Source of the DNA: Ailurus styani
Lineage: Eukaryota; Chordata; Mammalia; Carnivora; Ailuridae
Direction of reading: 5' to 3'
Assembly (NCBI GenBank): GCA_002007465.1
Contig: LNAC01000764.1
Coordinates: forward strand, 558,001-622,000
Length of the DNA stretch: 64,000 nucleotides
Both the position numbers and the translations under genes were made by a program. The notes under the pieces were generated by a model that searched no databases, was not told the origin of the DNA, and saw only the letters and a program-made list of their open reading frames with translations. Positions 12,293 to 24,694 of this stretch are shown piece after piece (the stretch's first letter is position 1; each line of letters starts with the position of its first letter).

Positions 12293-13007
12293 TCTCAATA
12301 GACTAAGTGCTCCAAGGTCCAGGAATTTTTACTCCTAGTATTATCAAAATAAGATTCTTAAAAATAGAATTTTAGAAACCATAACCAAATTATACTATTG
12401 ATCAACTATAAACAAATTCAAATATGTATTTAAATTAATTTCAAACACAATATTATGTTATGAACAGTTTATCCTCATTAGGAGTTGAAAATAATTCTGT
12501 GATCTGCAAAAGTTAACTCTATCATATCAGCCTTGTCCCTGATCTTCACCTTGCTGATTATTGTCTGCTTTTGTCTTTTTTTTAATTTTTAAAATATTTT
12601 ATTGTTTTCAAATTTTAATTCCAATATAGTTAACATGAAGTGTTATATTAGTTTCAGGTATACAATATAGTGATTCAATGATTCTAAACATTACTCAGTG
12701 TTCATCATGACAAGTGCACTCTTTAATCTCTATCCCCTACTTAACCCATGCCCCCACCCACCTTCCTTCTGATAACCACCAGTTTGTTCCCTAGAATTAA
12801 GAGTCTGTTTCTTGGCTTGTCTCCCTCTCTCTCTCTTTATTTCCTTTGTTCATTTATTTTGTTTCTTAAATTCCACATGTGAGTGAAATCATATATTATC
12901 TTTCTCTAACTGACTTATTTCCCTTAGCATTGTACTGTTTAGCTCCATCCATGTGGTTGCAAATGTCAAAATTTCATTCTTTTTACAGTTGGATAATATT
13001 TTATGTA

Positions 13008-13093
13008 CATACACACACACACACCATACAATCTATCTAACTATCTATCTACCTATCTACCTATCTATCTAGATGTAGATCTATACATACCAC
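13008..13093. repeat. CA and ATCT microsatellite inside the L1
   Basis: A short CA run (about 13008-13023) is followed by ATCT-type tetranucleotides with ACCT variants (about 13031-13075). They lie in the 3' part of the minus-strand L1, where the T-rich plus strand reads GTGTACAT-like sequence, and probably grew after insertion. Confidence 0.8.
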
Positions 13094-15634
13094 ATCTTCT
13101 TTATCCATTCATCTATCAAGGGACATTTGGGCTTCTTCCATAATCTGACTATTGTATATAATGTTGCAATAAACACATGGGTGCAGATAGCCTTTCAAAT
13201 TAACTTTTTTTATTCTTTGGGTAAATACCCAATAGTGTGATTACTGGGTCATATAGTAGCTCTATTTTTTATTTTTTGAGGAAGTGCCATACTGTTTTCC
13301 AGAGTGCCTGCACCAGTTTGCATTCCCACTAATAAGAAGGTTCCTTTTTCTTCACATTCTCGCCAACACTTACTGATTCTTGTGTTTTTTATTTTAGCCA
13401 TTCTGACAGATGTGAGGTGTTATCTCATTTTAGTTTTGATTGCATTTCCTTGATTATAAGTGACATTGAGCCTATTTTCATGTGTCTGTTGGCCATCTTT
13501 ATCTCTTTTTTAGAGAAATGTCTGTTCATGACTTTTGCCCATTTTTTAATTGGATTATGTTTTTTGGGTGTTGAGTTGTATAAGTCCTTTATATATTTTG
13601 GATACTAACCCTTTATTGGATATGTCATTTCCAAATATCTTCTCCTATTCACTAGGGTATCCACTAGGGTATCTTTTAGTTTTGTTGGTTGTTTCCTTCA
13701 CTGTGCAGAAGCTTTCTATTTGATGTCGTCCCAATAGTTCATTTTTACTTTTATTTCCCTTATCTCAGGAGGCATATCTAGAAAAACGTTGTCACAGTCA
13801 ATTTAAGAGAAATTACTGCCTGCTCTCTTCTAGGATTTTTGTGGTTTCAGGTCTCACATATAGGTCTTTAATCCACTTTGAGTTTATAATACAGATAGAA
13901 ATTTTAGTATTATTCATTCTAGTTCTGTGAAAAATGCTATTGGTATTTTGATAGGTATTGCATTAAATCTATAGACTGCTCTGGGTAATATAGACATTTT
14001 AACAATATTAGTTCCTTCAATCCACTAGAATGGAATATCTTTCCATTTGTTTGTATTTTCTTCTATTTGTTTCATTAATGTTTTATAGTTTTCAGAGTAT
14101 AGGTCTTCACTTTCTTGGTTAGGTTGATTCCTAGGTATGTCATTATTTTAAGTACAACTGTAAATGGGATTGCTTTCTTGATTCCTCTGTGGATTCATTA
14201 TTAGTGTATAGAAATGCAACAGATTTCTGTACATTGATTCTGTATCCTATGACCTTACTAAATTCATGTGTCAGTTCTAGTAGTTTCTTGGTGAAGTACT
14301 TAGTGTTTTCTACATATAATGCCACTTCATCTACAAATAGTGAAAGTTTTACTTTTTCCTTACCAATTTGGATGCTACTTATTCCTTTTTCTTATCGTAT
14401 TGTTGTGGCTAGGACTTCCAATACTGTGTTAAATAAAAGTGGTAAGAATGGAAATCCTTGTCTTGTTCCTGGTCTTAGGGGAAAAATTCAGTTTTTCACC
14501 ATTAACTAAGATGTTAGCTATGGGTTTTTCATATATGGCTCTTATTATGCTGAGGTATGTTCCCTCTGAACTTACTTTGTTGAGGGTTTTTATCATGAAT
14601 GGATGTTGTATTTTGTCAATGTTTTTTCTTCATCTATTGAAATGATCATATGGTTTTTTATCCCTTCTCTTGTTGATACGATATATCATGCTGATTGATT
14701 TGTAATTACTGAATGACCTTTGTATCCTGGGAATAAATTTGACTTGATCGTGGTGAATGATTTTTTTAATGTAGTGTATTCAGTTTGCTAATATTTTGTT
14801 GAAGATTTTTGCATCTATGTTCATCAGAAATATTGAGCTGTAGTTCTCTTTTTTTATAGTATCTTTATCTAGTTTTGGTGTCAGGGTAATGCAGTCCTTG
14901 TGGAATGAATTTGGAAGTTTTTCTTCCTCTTCTATTTTTTGGAATATTTTGAAAAGAATAGGTATTAATTCTTCTTTAAATTTTTCATAGAATTCACCTG
15001 TGAAACCATCTGGTCCTGGACTTTTGTTTCTTGGGAGTTTTTGTATTACTGATTTAATTTCATTGCTGGTAATTGTCTTCAAATTTTCCATTTATTCCTA
15101 ATTCAATTTGGGGATATTATATGTTTCTAGAAATGTATCTATTTCTTCTAGGTTGTCCAACTTGTTGGAATATAATTTTTCATAATATTCTCTTATAATC
15201 CTTTGTAAATCTGTGGTGTTGGTTTTTATTTCTCCTCTTTTATTTCCAGTTTTGTTTATTTGAGTCTTCTTCTCTCTCTTTCTCTCTCACTCTCTCTTTT
15301 ATGAGTCTAGCTAAAGGTTTATCAATTTTGTTGATCTTTATAAAGAAGCAGCTCCTGGTTTCATTTTGTGTTCTACTATTTTTTAGCTTCTATTTCATTT
15401 ATTTCTGCTTTAACCTTGTTATTTTCTTCCTTCTCCTGGTTTCAGGGTTTGTTTGTTCTTCTTTTACTAGCTCTTTTAGATGTAAGGTTAGGTTGTTTAT
15501 CTGAGGTTTTCTTCCTTCTTGAGATAGGCCTGTATTGCTTCCTTTCCCTCTTCGAACCACTTACTTCCCTCTCAGAACCACTTTTACTGTATCCCAAAGA
15601 TTTGGACCCTTGTGTTTTCATTTTTATTTGTCTC

Positions 15635-15723
15635 CGTGTGTGTGTGTGTGTGTGTGTGTGCGTGTGTGTATACACACACACACATATATATGTATATATA
15701 TGCATATATACATATATATATTT
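15635..15723. repeat. Compound (TG)n-(CA)n-(TA)n microsatellite in L1 ORF2
   Basis: A TG tract meets a CA tract around 15670/15671 and is followed by TA-rich repeats. The junction is a palindrome (GTGTGTGTA facing TACACACAC at 15662-15679), extended to about 14 bp per arm with one mismatch. It interrupts the RT-encoding part of the L1. Confidence 0.95.
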
Positions 15724-16124
15724 AATATTTAATTTCCTCTTTGATTTCTTGGTTGACCCATTCATTGCTTGGTCATATGTTATTTAACTTCTATGTACTT
15801 GTGGTCTTTCCAGACTTTTCTTGTGGTTGATTTCTAGTTTCATAGTGTTGTGGTCAGCAAAGACATATGGAATGACTTCGATCTTTTTGAATTTCTTAAA
15901 GCTCATTTTGTGGCCTAATATTTCATCTATTCTGGAAAATGTTCCATGTGCAATTGAGAAGAATGTGTATTCTGCTGTTTTAGGATGGAATGTTCTGAAT
16001 ATGTCTGTTACATCCATCTGGCCCAATGTGTCATTCAAAGTCACTGTTTCCTTGTTGATTTTCTGTTTGGATGATCTGTCCATTGATGTAAATGGGGTGT
16101 TAAGGTTCCCTACTATTTTGTCTT

Positions 16125-18354
16125 ATTTAAATAAGTCTTGTAGGAAACCTTCAGATGTCTCTCCCTTACTTATAGTCCACTTCTTTTCCTGTATGAGTTT
16201 TGCTGGCAGAAGAGCAAAAAAGTGACCTCTAATCTTTCCTTGTTTTATTCCTTCTGTTATTTTGTACATAGTGTCCTCTATATTTACCTTTCATGTTTCT
16301 GTCTCCTCTGCAGCCTTTGAACTTCCATTTATGTACTGTGTTTGATTTCCCTCATGTTGAGCTCATGGTATTCCTTGAGTCCCTCCCAGTATTAGCTCTC
16401 AAAGTTCAACTTTGTTTTTGAACAGGTTTAAAAGCACATACTTCACTTTAAGTCACTACTGTGGCCTCATGGATGCAATGTCCCTACTTTTCAACCTTTT
16501 TCAGCATGTCCTGACCATACTGTCTCTCCTGCCTTCTTAGACATTAGGTCTTTGGCCACCTTGACCACAAACTTACTCTCACTTCTCCCTAGACTGACTT
16601 ATAGGACCGATTTGACTTTGAGGTCTCTGGAAAAAGTCACTTTTTTCACCCTCATGGTGTGGGAAGGACAAAGGCTAGTTTTCTACAAGAATGCCATAGG
16701 AAGACTATTTACGAAGAACATTGAACACAGTTTCTCTGATGCCAACTCTTGCTTCACTTTGAAATATTCACCCTTTTGCATCAGCAAGACAAGGAACAAA
16801 GTGACTGACCTAATATCTGCTGCCCACCTGCCAGGTTTGGTTTAAAGAATAAATGAAAGGTAAAATGGGGCTCCTCTCTACTTAACATTTAACTTGTAGC
16901 CACAAATTCCAAAAATTAAGACAAACAAATGTGTACAATTATAGCTGCTTTAGGAAAATTTGATTTTAAAAAATCTATTCCTAAAATAACTAGAGGTTAA
17001 TGTTTTACATTGCAAATGCATAATTCTTTTTTTACATGAAAGGACCTTCAATGTTTCTATTGAGTTAGAAGCTTTTAGCACATGTAAAATGTTATTCCAA
17101 GTATTACAGTTGGTTTTAAAATAATCCTTTCAGGAACATATTTACCTACTACTGACTGTTTAGAATGAGTTTCAGTGTATAAATTTTATGCCAATTCTGT
17201 GTGAAAGTTTCAACATATGCTTGAAAATTACATTTTCCATTTCCCATTACATTTATGAGAGGACCTTTTCTACTTTCTGCAACAATCAAATGTAGCAAAA
17301 GGCAGTGGAAACTCATAGATACACAATCCTATAGTAATAAAGAACCTTAAGTTTTCAAGATATTCACTCCCCTTTCTCAAGGCAAATGAGGCTAGAGAAA
17401 CTATTCCAAGTGTATATTCTGGTTTTCTTTTTTGGTGCCCTTATTTTATGTCACCTAAACTTGTCACGATATTGATTTTCTTTGGATGATTTGAGATTAA
17501 AAAAAACAAACAAACACAAAGGGTATTTTAAATACACTACCTATTATAATGATCTATAAGTTTTTATGACCAAACTCATGCATTTAGATAATTTCTAATA
17601 CTTGAACTATACAGAGTTTAAAAGAAAATTCATGCAATTACAAATAATAAGTTATAACCTAACAGAACATATCATTAAACTTGTTCAAGGATTTCACACC
17701 AATTTATGTTATTGTTGTTATTGTGCTTATATTAACTTCGACGACTTAAGAGACTGCCTGCTTTTAAGAGGATTTTGTAGGTTTGGTTGTTTTTAATTTT
17801 GTTTCATTGATAAGAACTAGAATATATAAGGGAAAGACAAAGACATGTCATGAAGTGTCCTTTAACCAGTTCACTGGAAAACAAAAACAACTGCTTAGCG
17901 TTGATGGATTACAGGAGTTCCATTTACAGCTTTTCATTTACAAAGAATATCTCTTTTTTTTAAACAAAGCTGAAACACTTTATCTAATACTGAATAGTAC
18001 CTTAAGTATTTTTTTAAAATGCAGTAGCATTTAGTACACCTAATATAAGCAAAAATTAAAACATTTTTACATCAAATAATCCTATCTCCCATCAGAGCCC
18101 TTAGAAAGAAAGTTGAAAGGATACAATAAAAATATTTGCAATCTAAATGCTCCTGTTTTTAAAGATATTTTTGACTACATCCTTATATGCAGTAAAATGT
18201 TTTGTTTCAGGAGATCTAAATTATTCATTTAAATAGTTTCCATTAAATCTGCCTTCAGGTTATTACACTCGTATTTCACTGATAATTAATGCAATATTGA
18301 AAGAAACCAGAATTGGTCTAAATTTTCTAGTACTTCAGAGCACATCCACAAAGA
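16125..18354. other. Gene-free stretch
   Basis: No recognisable gene or repeat. The 97-codon frame at 16552-16845 (+) has no recognisable motif. AT-rich and CpG-poor. Confidence 0.4.
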
Positions 18355-18515
18355 AGATATGAAAGAAACTAGAAAAGAAGAGCAAAATAAATCCAAAGCA
18401 AATGAAATAAAAGAAACAATAGAGATTTTAGCAGAACTAAATGAAACAGAGAGTAGAATAACAAGAGAGAAAGCAAAAGAACCAAAAGTGGGTTATTTGA
18501 AAAGATATTTTTTTA
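18355..18515 (+). mobile_element. L1 ORF2 fragment
   Basis: The A-rich text encodes, with breaks, the lysine- and glutamate-rich linker between the EN and RT parts of L1 ORF2: residues like RKEEQNKSKANE, ETIEILAELNE and REKAKEPKVGYLKRY can be read. It is on the plus strand, opposite to the large L1 nearby, so it is a separate, older insertion. It is too short to define ends. Confidence 0.7.
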
Positions 18516-18771
18516 AATGACTTTTAACTAACAGGCACCTAGTAATTCCTTGATTTCCTCAAATAAATCATTCTGCCAATTTCAGCCCTAAAATTAAGAT
18601 GTATATGTGTATAATCTTCAATGATTAGCCGAGTTAGTATATTCTTTGTATGTCTGTATGCATATATATTTTTTGTATGCCTGCTTATATGTTCTTTGGT
18701 TAAAAAAAATTAATGCCACAAATAACTCACTATTCCAAATATTCACATTGAAGAGGCTATTTAAGTAGTTA

Positions 18772-19146
18772 TTATAGGTTGAATTATGTTCCAAAAGTAA
18801 TGACAAGAAGTCATTAGGATGAATCCTAATCCAATATGACTGGTGTGTTCTTATAAAAGAGAGATTTGGACACAGATGTGCAGTCAGAACAGATGCGCAT
18901 GAGAACACTATGTGAAGATGAGACCAATGATTGGGGTGATGCTTCCACAAGTCAAGAAATGCCAAGTTGCCAGCAACTCAAAAAGAGAGATATGAAAGAT
19001 TCTTCAACAGAGCCCTTGGGAGAAACGAACCTTACCAAACATTTAATCTCAGACTTCTAACCTCCAGAAGTGTGAAACAATAAATTTCTATTGCTTAGCT
19101 ACTTAGTTTATAGTACTTTGCTGTGGCAGCCCTAGCAAACTAATAT
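18772..19146 (+). mobile_element. MaLR (MLT1-type) solo LTR
   Basis: About 375 bp in plus orientation. It starts with GGTTGAATTATGTTCCAAAAG, contains CCTAATCCAATATGACTGGTGTG and TTATAAAAGAGAG, then CTTCTAACCTCCAGAAGTGTG, a poly(A) signal AATAAA (19079-19084), and ends GCAGCCCTAGCAAACTAATA. This order is that of ancient ERVL-MaLR LTRs. No internal viral genes accompany it. The 64-codon frame at 18866-19060 is inside the LTR and is not a gene. Confidence 0.8.
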
Positions 19147-19234
19147 AGAAATCCTCAGGAAATATTTATTCATTGTGAAAATCGTGGTAAAATAAGCAGA
19201 GGGAAATGATGCTGATTTAAAAATATGGATTGAG

Positions 19235-19384
19235 NNNNNNNNNNNNNNNNNNNNNNNNNNNNNNNNNNNNNNNNNNNNNNNNNNNNNNNNNNNNNNNNNN
19301 NNNNNNNNNNNNNNNNNNNNNNNNNNNNNNNNNNNNNNNNNNNNNNNNNNNNNNNNNNNNNNNNNNNNNNNNNNNNNNNNNNNN
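19235..19384. other. Assembly gap (150 N), probably hiding a SINEC insertion
   Basis: The N run is 150 long, which may or may not be the true size. Immediately after it come AATCTTT, a long A run and AAATAAATAA, the 3' tail of a SINEC. A 16-bp repeat, AAAAATATGGATTGAG, ends right before the gap (19219-19234) and recurs after the tail (19439-19454). That is the pattern of a TSD around a plus-strand SINE, most of whose body lies in the gap. Confidence 0.9.
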
Positions 19385-19438
19385 AATCTTTAAAAAAAAA
19401 AAAAAAAATAAAAATAAAAAATAAAAAAAAAAATAAAT
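19385..19438 (+). mobile_element. Visible 3' tail of the SINEC hidden in the gap
   Basis: AATCTTT followed by an A run and imperfect AAATA units, abutting the right-hand TSD copy at 19439. The long A-rich tail probably broke the assembly. Confidence 0.85.
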
Positions 19439-19670
19439 AAAAATATGGATTGAGACATAAGGGGAATATCTGCCTTCTCTTAAACTTGGAAATAGCAGAC
19501 GTGTGCACAAAAGGAAGGTTGGTATGCATGTTGAGAACAGTAATTGTGCCTTTGACATGTAGGAAAAGTCCTGGGATAAAAGGTTACATCCATAACAAAG
19601 TATTGGGATTAGGGATATTAACAGTAGCATTCTTTACTACACATGGTTATGGTTATCAAAAAGAATGAAT

Positions 19671-19870
19671 GGGGCACCTGGGTTGCTCAGTTGGTTGAGT
19701 GTTGGACTCCTGGTTTCGGCTCAGGTCATGATCTCAGTGTTGTGAAATGGAGCCCTGCATGATCTGCGCTCAGCAGGAGTCTGCTTGAGATTCTTCCCCT
19801 CTCCCTCTCCCCCTCCCTCTGCTTGCACATGCACTCTCTCTTTCTCTCAAATAAATAAAATCTTAAAAAA
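19671..19870 (+). mobile_element. SINEC (Can-SINE), older copy
   Basis: The head GGGGCACCTGGGTTGCTCAG, the GGTCATGATCTCAG segment, a CT-rich zone with GCTTGCACATGCACTCTCTC and the tail TCAAATAAATAAAATCTTA are all in order. The GTTGGTTGAGTGTTGGACTC variant after the head marks an older subfamily. No sharp TSD is visible. Confidence 0.93.
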
Positions 19871-20009
19871 AGAGAAAGAGAGAAATAAACTAGAAAGAAG
19901 GTCATGATTCAATAGAGAATTTTTGCTGTCATGCCCTTCTGTTGGTTCCTGTCTCCTCTTGTTCTCTAGACATCTAGCAACAGAACTCCCTGCCTAACTG
20001 GGAGAGCTC

Positions 20010-20450
20010 TTCCACTGCACAGGCTCTGGCGGGAGAAAGGCTTCACTTCTCATTAAGAAGCTAGTGGGCCAGGCAACCGGAGAACTGGCACATGGTCTAA
20101 ACTCAGCCAATCAAAGACTTCCACTTAGAACTTTGAAGCTCTGGAGAATGATGGAAAGATGCAAGGACAGCTGAGAAATTATCTTTAGCAGTGTGGAAAT
20201 ATAGTGCAGCCAAAAGCAAGTGCTCAGTGGAGGTGGAGTCAGCTGCTTTGTGCCCCACAAGACTATGACTATGGCTTGAAGCAGGCTATGGGTCTTACTA
20301 CCCTGTTGGGGAACCCAGATTCTATTTGGTTCTCCTGTATTTCTGCCCAGTCAGTGAATGCCCTTCCACATTCTTCATTTAAATTAGTCAGAGGCAATTT
20401 CTATAGCTTGGAAAGAAGCCCGATATGAATCACTAGCTGAAGTTAACTAT
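20010..20450 (+). mobile_element. Possible LTR of the ERVL/MaLR group
   Basis: CAGCCAATCAAAGACTTCC (20105-20123), ACTTTGAAGCTCTGGAG and the general order of the later segments recall an old mammalian LTR in plus orientation. The ends are unclear and the match is from memory only. Confidence 0.35.
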
Positions 20451-22355
20451 ATAAATTCCATGTGCTGAAGCTAAACTCTAGTCTTACTTTCTATAAGTAG
20501 AAATCATTTTTATTCTGATATCATTATTTATATCCAAACTTCTAATTGGGGATCATTAAAAATATATTTATAGGAACATGTTCTGCAGGTAAAATTGACC
20601 AGAAAAGCACATGACTATAAGATCTGATGGGTAGAGATTTTTCTTTAATTTCAAAAAAAAAGGTATCATTATGTGAACCTCAGAATCTAATAAGACTGTA
20701 ATTATTCCCTTAAAATTCAATTTTGTTAGATGTCCACCTTTAAAAGGAAAGCAATACAATCTGACTGTGATTGAAACCTGTCTGCAGTTGATCCATAAAA
20801 AGGCATCTGCCTCACATAGCCTTGTTCACCTTGTCAAGTAAGGAAAAAAATCTCATAATCAGTTTTTGCACTCCCAGGCCTTCCAATTCTCAAAGTAATA
20901 CACCAAACAACTCAAGAAGAGAATACAAACCACGACTCTGTGGTCAGTCTCTTGTAATGCCATATAGGTGGAGACCTCATCATGGCAGCATAGGGTCAAA
21001 AAAATCTCATTAGGCCATCTGTCTTGCAATATAAACCCAAGCCGAATGCCTATCTGTTGCCACCTTTTATTTATTTATTTTTAAGCTAACAAGGAACTAG
21101 CTACACAATTATAATTACCTGGTCACCGTAGCTGAATCAATGTGACAGAATTTTTGCAAGGTGATTAAAAACATTGTTTATCTTGGACTAGTACAAGGTA
21201 GAATTCATCATGTGAACAGGCATTTTGCCTGCTGCCATGTGCCATCTGTCATCTTCTTTAATGAAGTTTGCATCAATTTACAGGATGCACCAAATGCCAT
21301 GTAAGTGGTAGAATCACTTTATGCAAGCAGATCAATGTTTGATGTCGCTTTTTCTGTGGAAACTTATCACTCCGAACCATGTATGGAAAGCTTTCTGAGG
21401 GTCTGGTCCCTCAGGTGATGAGAATATCAAGATAAGTTTCTCAGAAGCAAAATATTGAAGAGAAAGGTCTGAGTTCATGAACTGGGGCAAATAAATAAAC
21501 AAATGGGAGAAATCCATGAACATTTCAGAACTCTAATTATACTGCTACCCACAGCAGATCTCAAAATTTTTGAATATTTTTCCTGAAGAAGGAATCCTAC
21601 ATTCATAAAATGAAAAAAGGCAATGAAGTCACTAACTTAATTCAAAACAAATACCCTGTTTAAAAAGATTAATAGCGAACATGTCCTTTCTGAATTGTAT
21701 TGGTCTAATTGACTTAACTCATTTTCAATTTCTTGTGTTAAAGAGAAAGATATAAGGTAAATAGTGAGATCCAAGCTTAAAATTACTTGGAAGTAAACCG
21801 GTATTTAAAAATATGTGAAAACTCTCTTCTTTATCTACCAAGGTTTTTACCCTAAATTTTCTGACCCTTGTTTAAAAAATACATATAAAATATCTCAAGG
21901 AGAACAGAACTTAACCTAAAGTAAAAAGATAATCACTACCTATATTTGACAGATGGTAACATTTTTCCTATTTTCTTAAGATTTTTCTTTTAAAAAACAA
22001 TAAAACATTGATGATTCTGGTAAAACTCCCTCCTCCACCTCTCCTTTTCCAGAGGTAAACACTACCCAGAAATCAGTGTGTATTAGTTACACACATGTTC
22101 CCATGTTTTTACTCAATTCCATGACCCCCTCCTTGTCCCTAGTGCACAGAAGCAATCTGCATCTATATATTCTCCTTTCCTCTACTCATTGCTATACATG
22201 TTTATTCTTAGTGCATGACACTTGCATGAAAATTTGGGGGAGAGGATGGTAAACTTCTCCCCACCTTCTACACTTGCATTCTCAATCATCCCTTCTAGAC
22301 ACACTCACACAATACCAGAATTCTTATCCCCCCAATCCGGAACTACATAGCAAGA
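20451..22355. other. Gene-free stretch
   Basis: No gene or confidently named repeat. Frames at 20568-20759 and 21332-21523 (both minus) are short and motif-free. The region is AT-rich with short A and T runs. Confidence 0.4.
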
Positions 22356-24139
22356 TTGGGATGGCTGTGGCAACTTCTTAATAAGACAACAACAAACTGC
22401 CACATCAATCAACTCTCCTTTTCATAAATGATTTCTCTATAGCATGCAATGCTGTTTGATAGCATTTTATGCACAGAACTTCTTTCAAAGTTGGAGGCAA
22501 TCTTTTCAACCCCTGCTATTGCTTTATCAACTAAGTTTATGCGATATACTAAACCCTTTGCTATCATTTTGACAATCTTCACAGCATCTTCACCAGAAGT
22601 AGATTCCATCTCAAGAAACCACTTTCTTTTCTCATTCAATTCTTTGTTCAAGGTTTATCATGAGACTGTAGCAATTCAGTCACATCTTCAGGTTCCACTT
22701 CTAATTCTAGTTGTCTTGCTATTTCCACTACACTTGCTGTTACTTCTTCCATGTTAGTCTTAAACCCCTCAAAGTCATCCATGAGGGCTGAAATCAACTT
22801 CTTCTAAACTCCTGTTCGTACTGATATTTTGACCTCTTCCCATGAATCACAGATGTTCTTAATGACATATAGAATGGCAAATCCTTTACAGAATGTTTTC
22901 AGCTTATTTCGCTTGGGTCCATCAGAGGAATCCCTAACTATGGCAGCTATAGCCTTATGAAATGTATTTCTTAAATAATAAGAGTTGAAAGATGAAATTA
23001 CTCCTTGATCCATGGGCTGCAGAATGGATGCTGTATTAGCAGACATGAAAACAATATTAATCTCATTGTACATCTCCATCTGAGCTCTTGGGTGACCAGG
23101 TACATTGTCAATGAGCAGTCGTATTTTGATGGAAATCTTTTTTTCTTGAGCAGTAGGTCTCAGCAGTGGGTTTCAAATATTCAGTAAACAATGTTGTAAA
23201 CAGATGTGCTGTCACTCAGGTTTTGTTGTTCTGTTTAGAGAGCATAGGCAGAGTAGATTTAGCATCATTTTTAAGGGCTCTGGGGTTTTCAGTACGGTAA
23301 ATGAGCACTGGCTTCAACTTCAAGATGTAGCTGCATTGGCCCCTAAACAATAAGTCAGCCTGTCTTTTGAAGCTTTGAAATCAGGCATTGACTTCTCCTT
23401 TCTAGCTATGAAAATCCTGGCATCTTTTTTCAATAGAAGGCTGCTTCATCTACGTTGAAATCTGTTGTTTAGTGTAGCTAGCTTCAAACCTTTCTTCTGC
23501 AGCTTCCTCATCTCTCTCAGCTTTCACAGAATTAAAGAGAGTTAGGGCCTTCCTCTGGATTAGGCTTCTGCTTGGGGGAATATTGTGGCTGGTTTGATCT
23601 TCAATACAGACCATTAAAACATTCTCCATATCACCAATAAGACTGTTTCACTTTCCTATCATTCATGTGTTCACTGGAGTAGCACTTTTAATTTCCTTCA
23701 AAAACCTTTCCTTTGCATTCACACCTTGGTTGTTTGGCACAGGGGGCCTAGCTTTCAGCCTGTCTCAGCTTTTGACATGCCTTCCTCGCTAAGCTTAATC
23801 ATTTCTAGCTTTTAATTTAAAGTGAAAGACATGTGACTCTTCCTCTCATTTAGACACTCTGAGGCCGCTGTGGGGTTAATTGGCCTAATTTCAATATTGT
23901 TGTGTTTCAAGGAATAGGGAAGACTGAGGAGAGAGAAAGAGATGGGGCAACGGCCAGTTGATGAAGAAGTCAAAACATACAACATTTATGGAGTAAGTTT
24001 GCCATTTTATATGGACATAGTTCATGGTACCTCCAAATAATTATAATAGTAACATCAAAGATCACTGATCACAGATTAACATAACAAATTTAATAATAAT
24101 GAAAAAAAGATTGAAATATTGTAAGAATTAGCAAAAGGT
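22356..24139 (-). mobile_element. Tigger1 DNA transposon (pogo-like), internally deleted
   Basis: Long segments match the human Tigger1 sequence as I remember it, in reverse orientation. Transposase remnants lie at 22804-23079, including SILQPMDQGVISSFNSYYLR from the DDE domain, and at 22409-22651, including [17 protein letters not shown] from the C-terminal part. N-terminal parts of the frame lie between about 23100 and 23870 but are broken by stops. Relative to the consensus, some 250-300 bp seem missing at about 23481-23485, where GTAGC meets TAGCTTCAAAC. Tigger1 moved by cut and paste at TA sites early in placental history; this copy is inert. Terminal inverted repeats are not visible. 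Confidence 0.88.
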
Positions 24140-24394
24140 ATTGGGTATGTATTACCTACAGATTTCATTTGGTCACTGATTTTAAGGCCATCTTTTATTT
24201 TTGCTTTATACTGTTCTTACCTTGCTACTGAACTTGTCATATACATCTGTATTCCCTCCCTAACAAGATTGTAAAGTCTTTAAAGGCCAGAACTTCTAGC
24301 AATATAAGCACTATTCTCTGATTATTTTCTATTATTATCCTTCCATAACTGAATGAGGCTTATATATGAGAGGAGCAAGATCAGGCCCCATGAA

Positions 24395-24545
24395 CATAGA
24401 AAATTAAACCAACAAATGTTTATTGCATACCTACTACGTGCAGGATATGGCCAGGTACTAAAAACATATGGGAGTAGAAGGTCTGGTTGTCTTCAAAGAG
24501 TTTACTGTCTCATTAGGGAAGCTGTGCATACATAATAAACAAGTT
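24395..24545 (-). mobile_element. L2 LINE fragment
   Basis: The segment with ACAAATGTTTATTGCATACCTACTACGTGCAGG, then GTACTAAAAACATA and CTCATTAGGGAAGC, fits the reverse-complement L2 3' end (tATTGAGxxCCTACTATGTGCCAGGCACT module). Short and old. Confidence 0.5.
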
Positions 24546-24694
24546 AAACCCTGGGTGTACTTTAAGAAGAATATGTGATTTCTATTAAATTGCCAACATG
24601 TAATAAAACAAGATATTGATACCTTTTCTCCATAATCAGAGTATGGAAGTATAATGCAAAGGCCTAAAATAAGTTAAGAATTTTCTAAAATATT

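Larger units (their letters stand above)
12578..16115 (-). mobile_element. L1 LINE, 5'-truncated, decayed ORF2 and 3' UTR
   Basis: One L1 of about 3.5 kb lies on the minus strand: the tail (T-rich in plus) is at 12578-12605, the 3' UTR extends to about 12868, and ORF2 runs to the truncated 5' end near 16115. ORF2 peptides are recognisable. The endonuclease part lies at 15784-16110, with GTFSRIDEILGHK and the catalytic-type ADH pair. The RT start lies at 14780-15091, with [12 protein letters not shown]. The RT core at 14143-14475 reads RQGFPFLP where RQGCPLSP is expected and FVDE at 14326-14337 where FADD is expected. Several stops and frameshifts split it. A 9-bp direct repeat, TTTTGTCTT, lies at 12569-12577 and 16116-16124 and is a plausible TSD. 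The element cannot make functional protein. Confidence 0.93.

Noticed and set aside
16552..16845. 97-codon plus-strand frame
   Set aside because: No recognisable motif or family; length within chance for this window.
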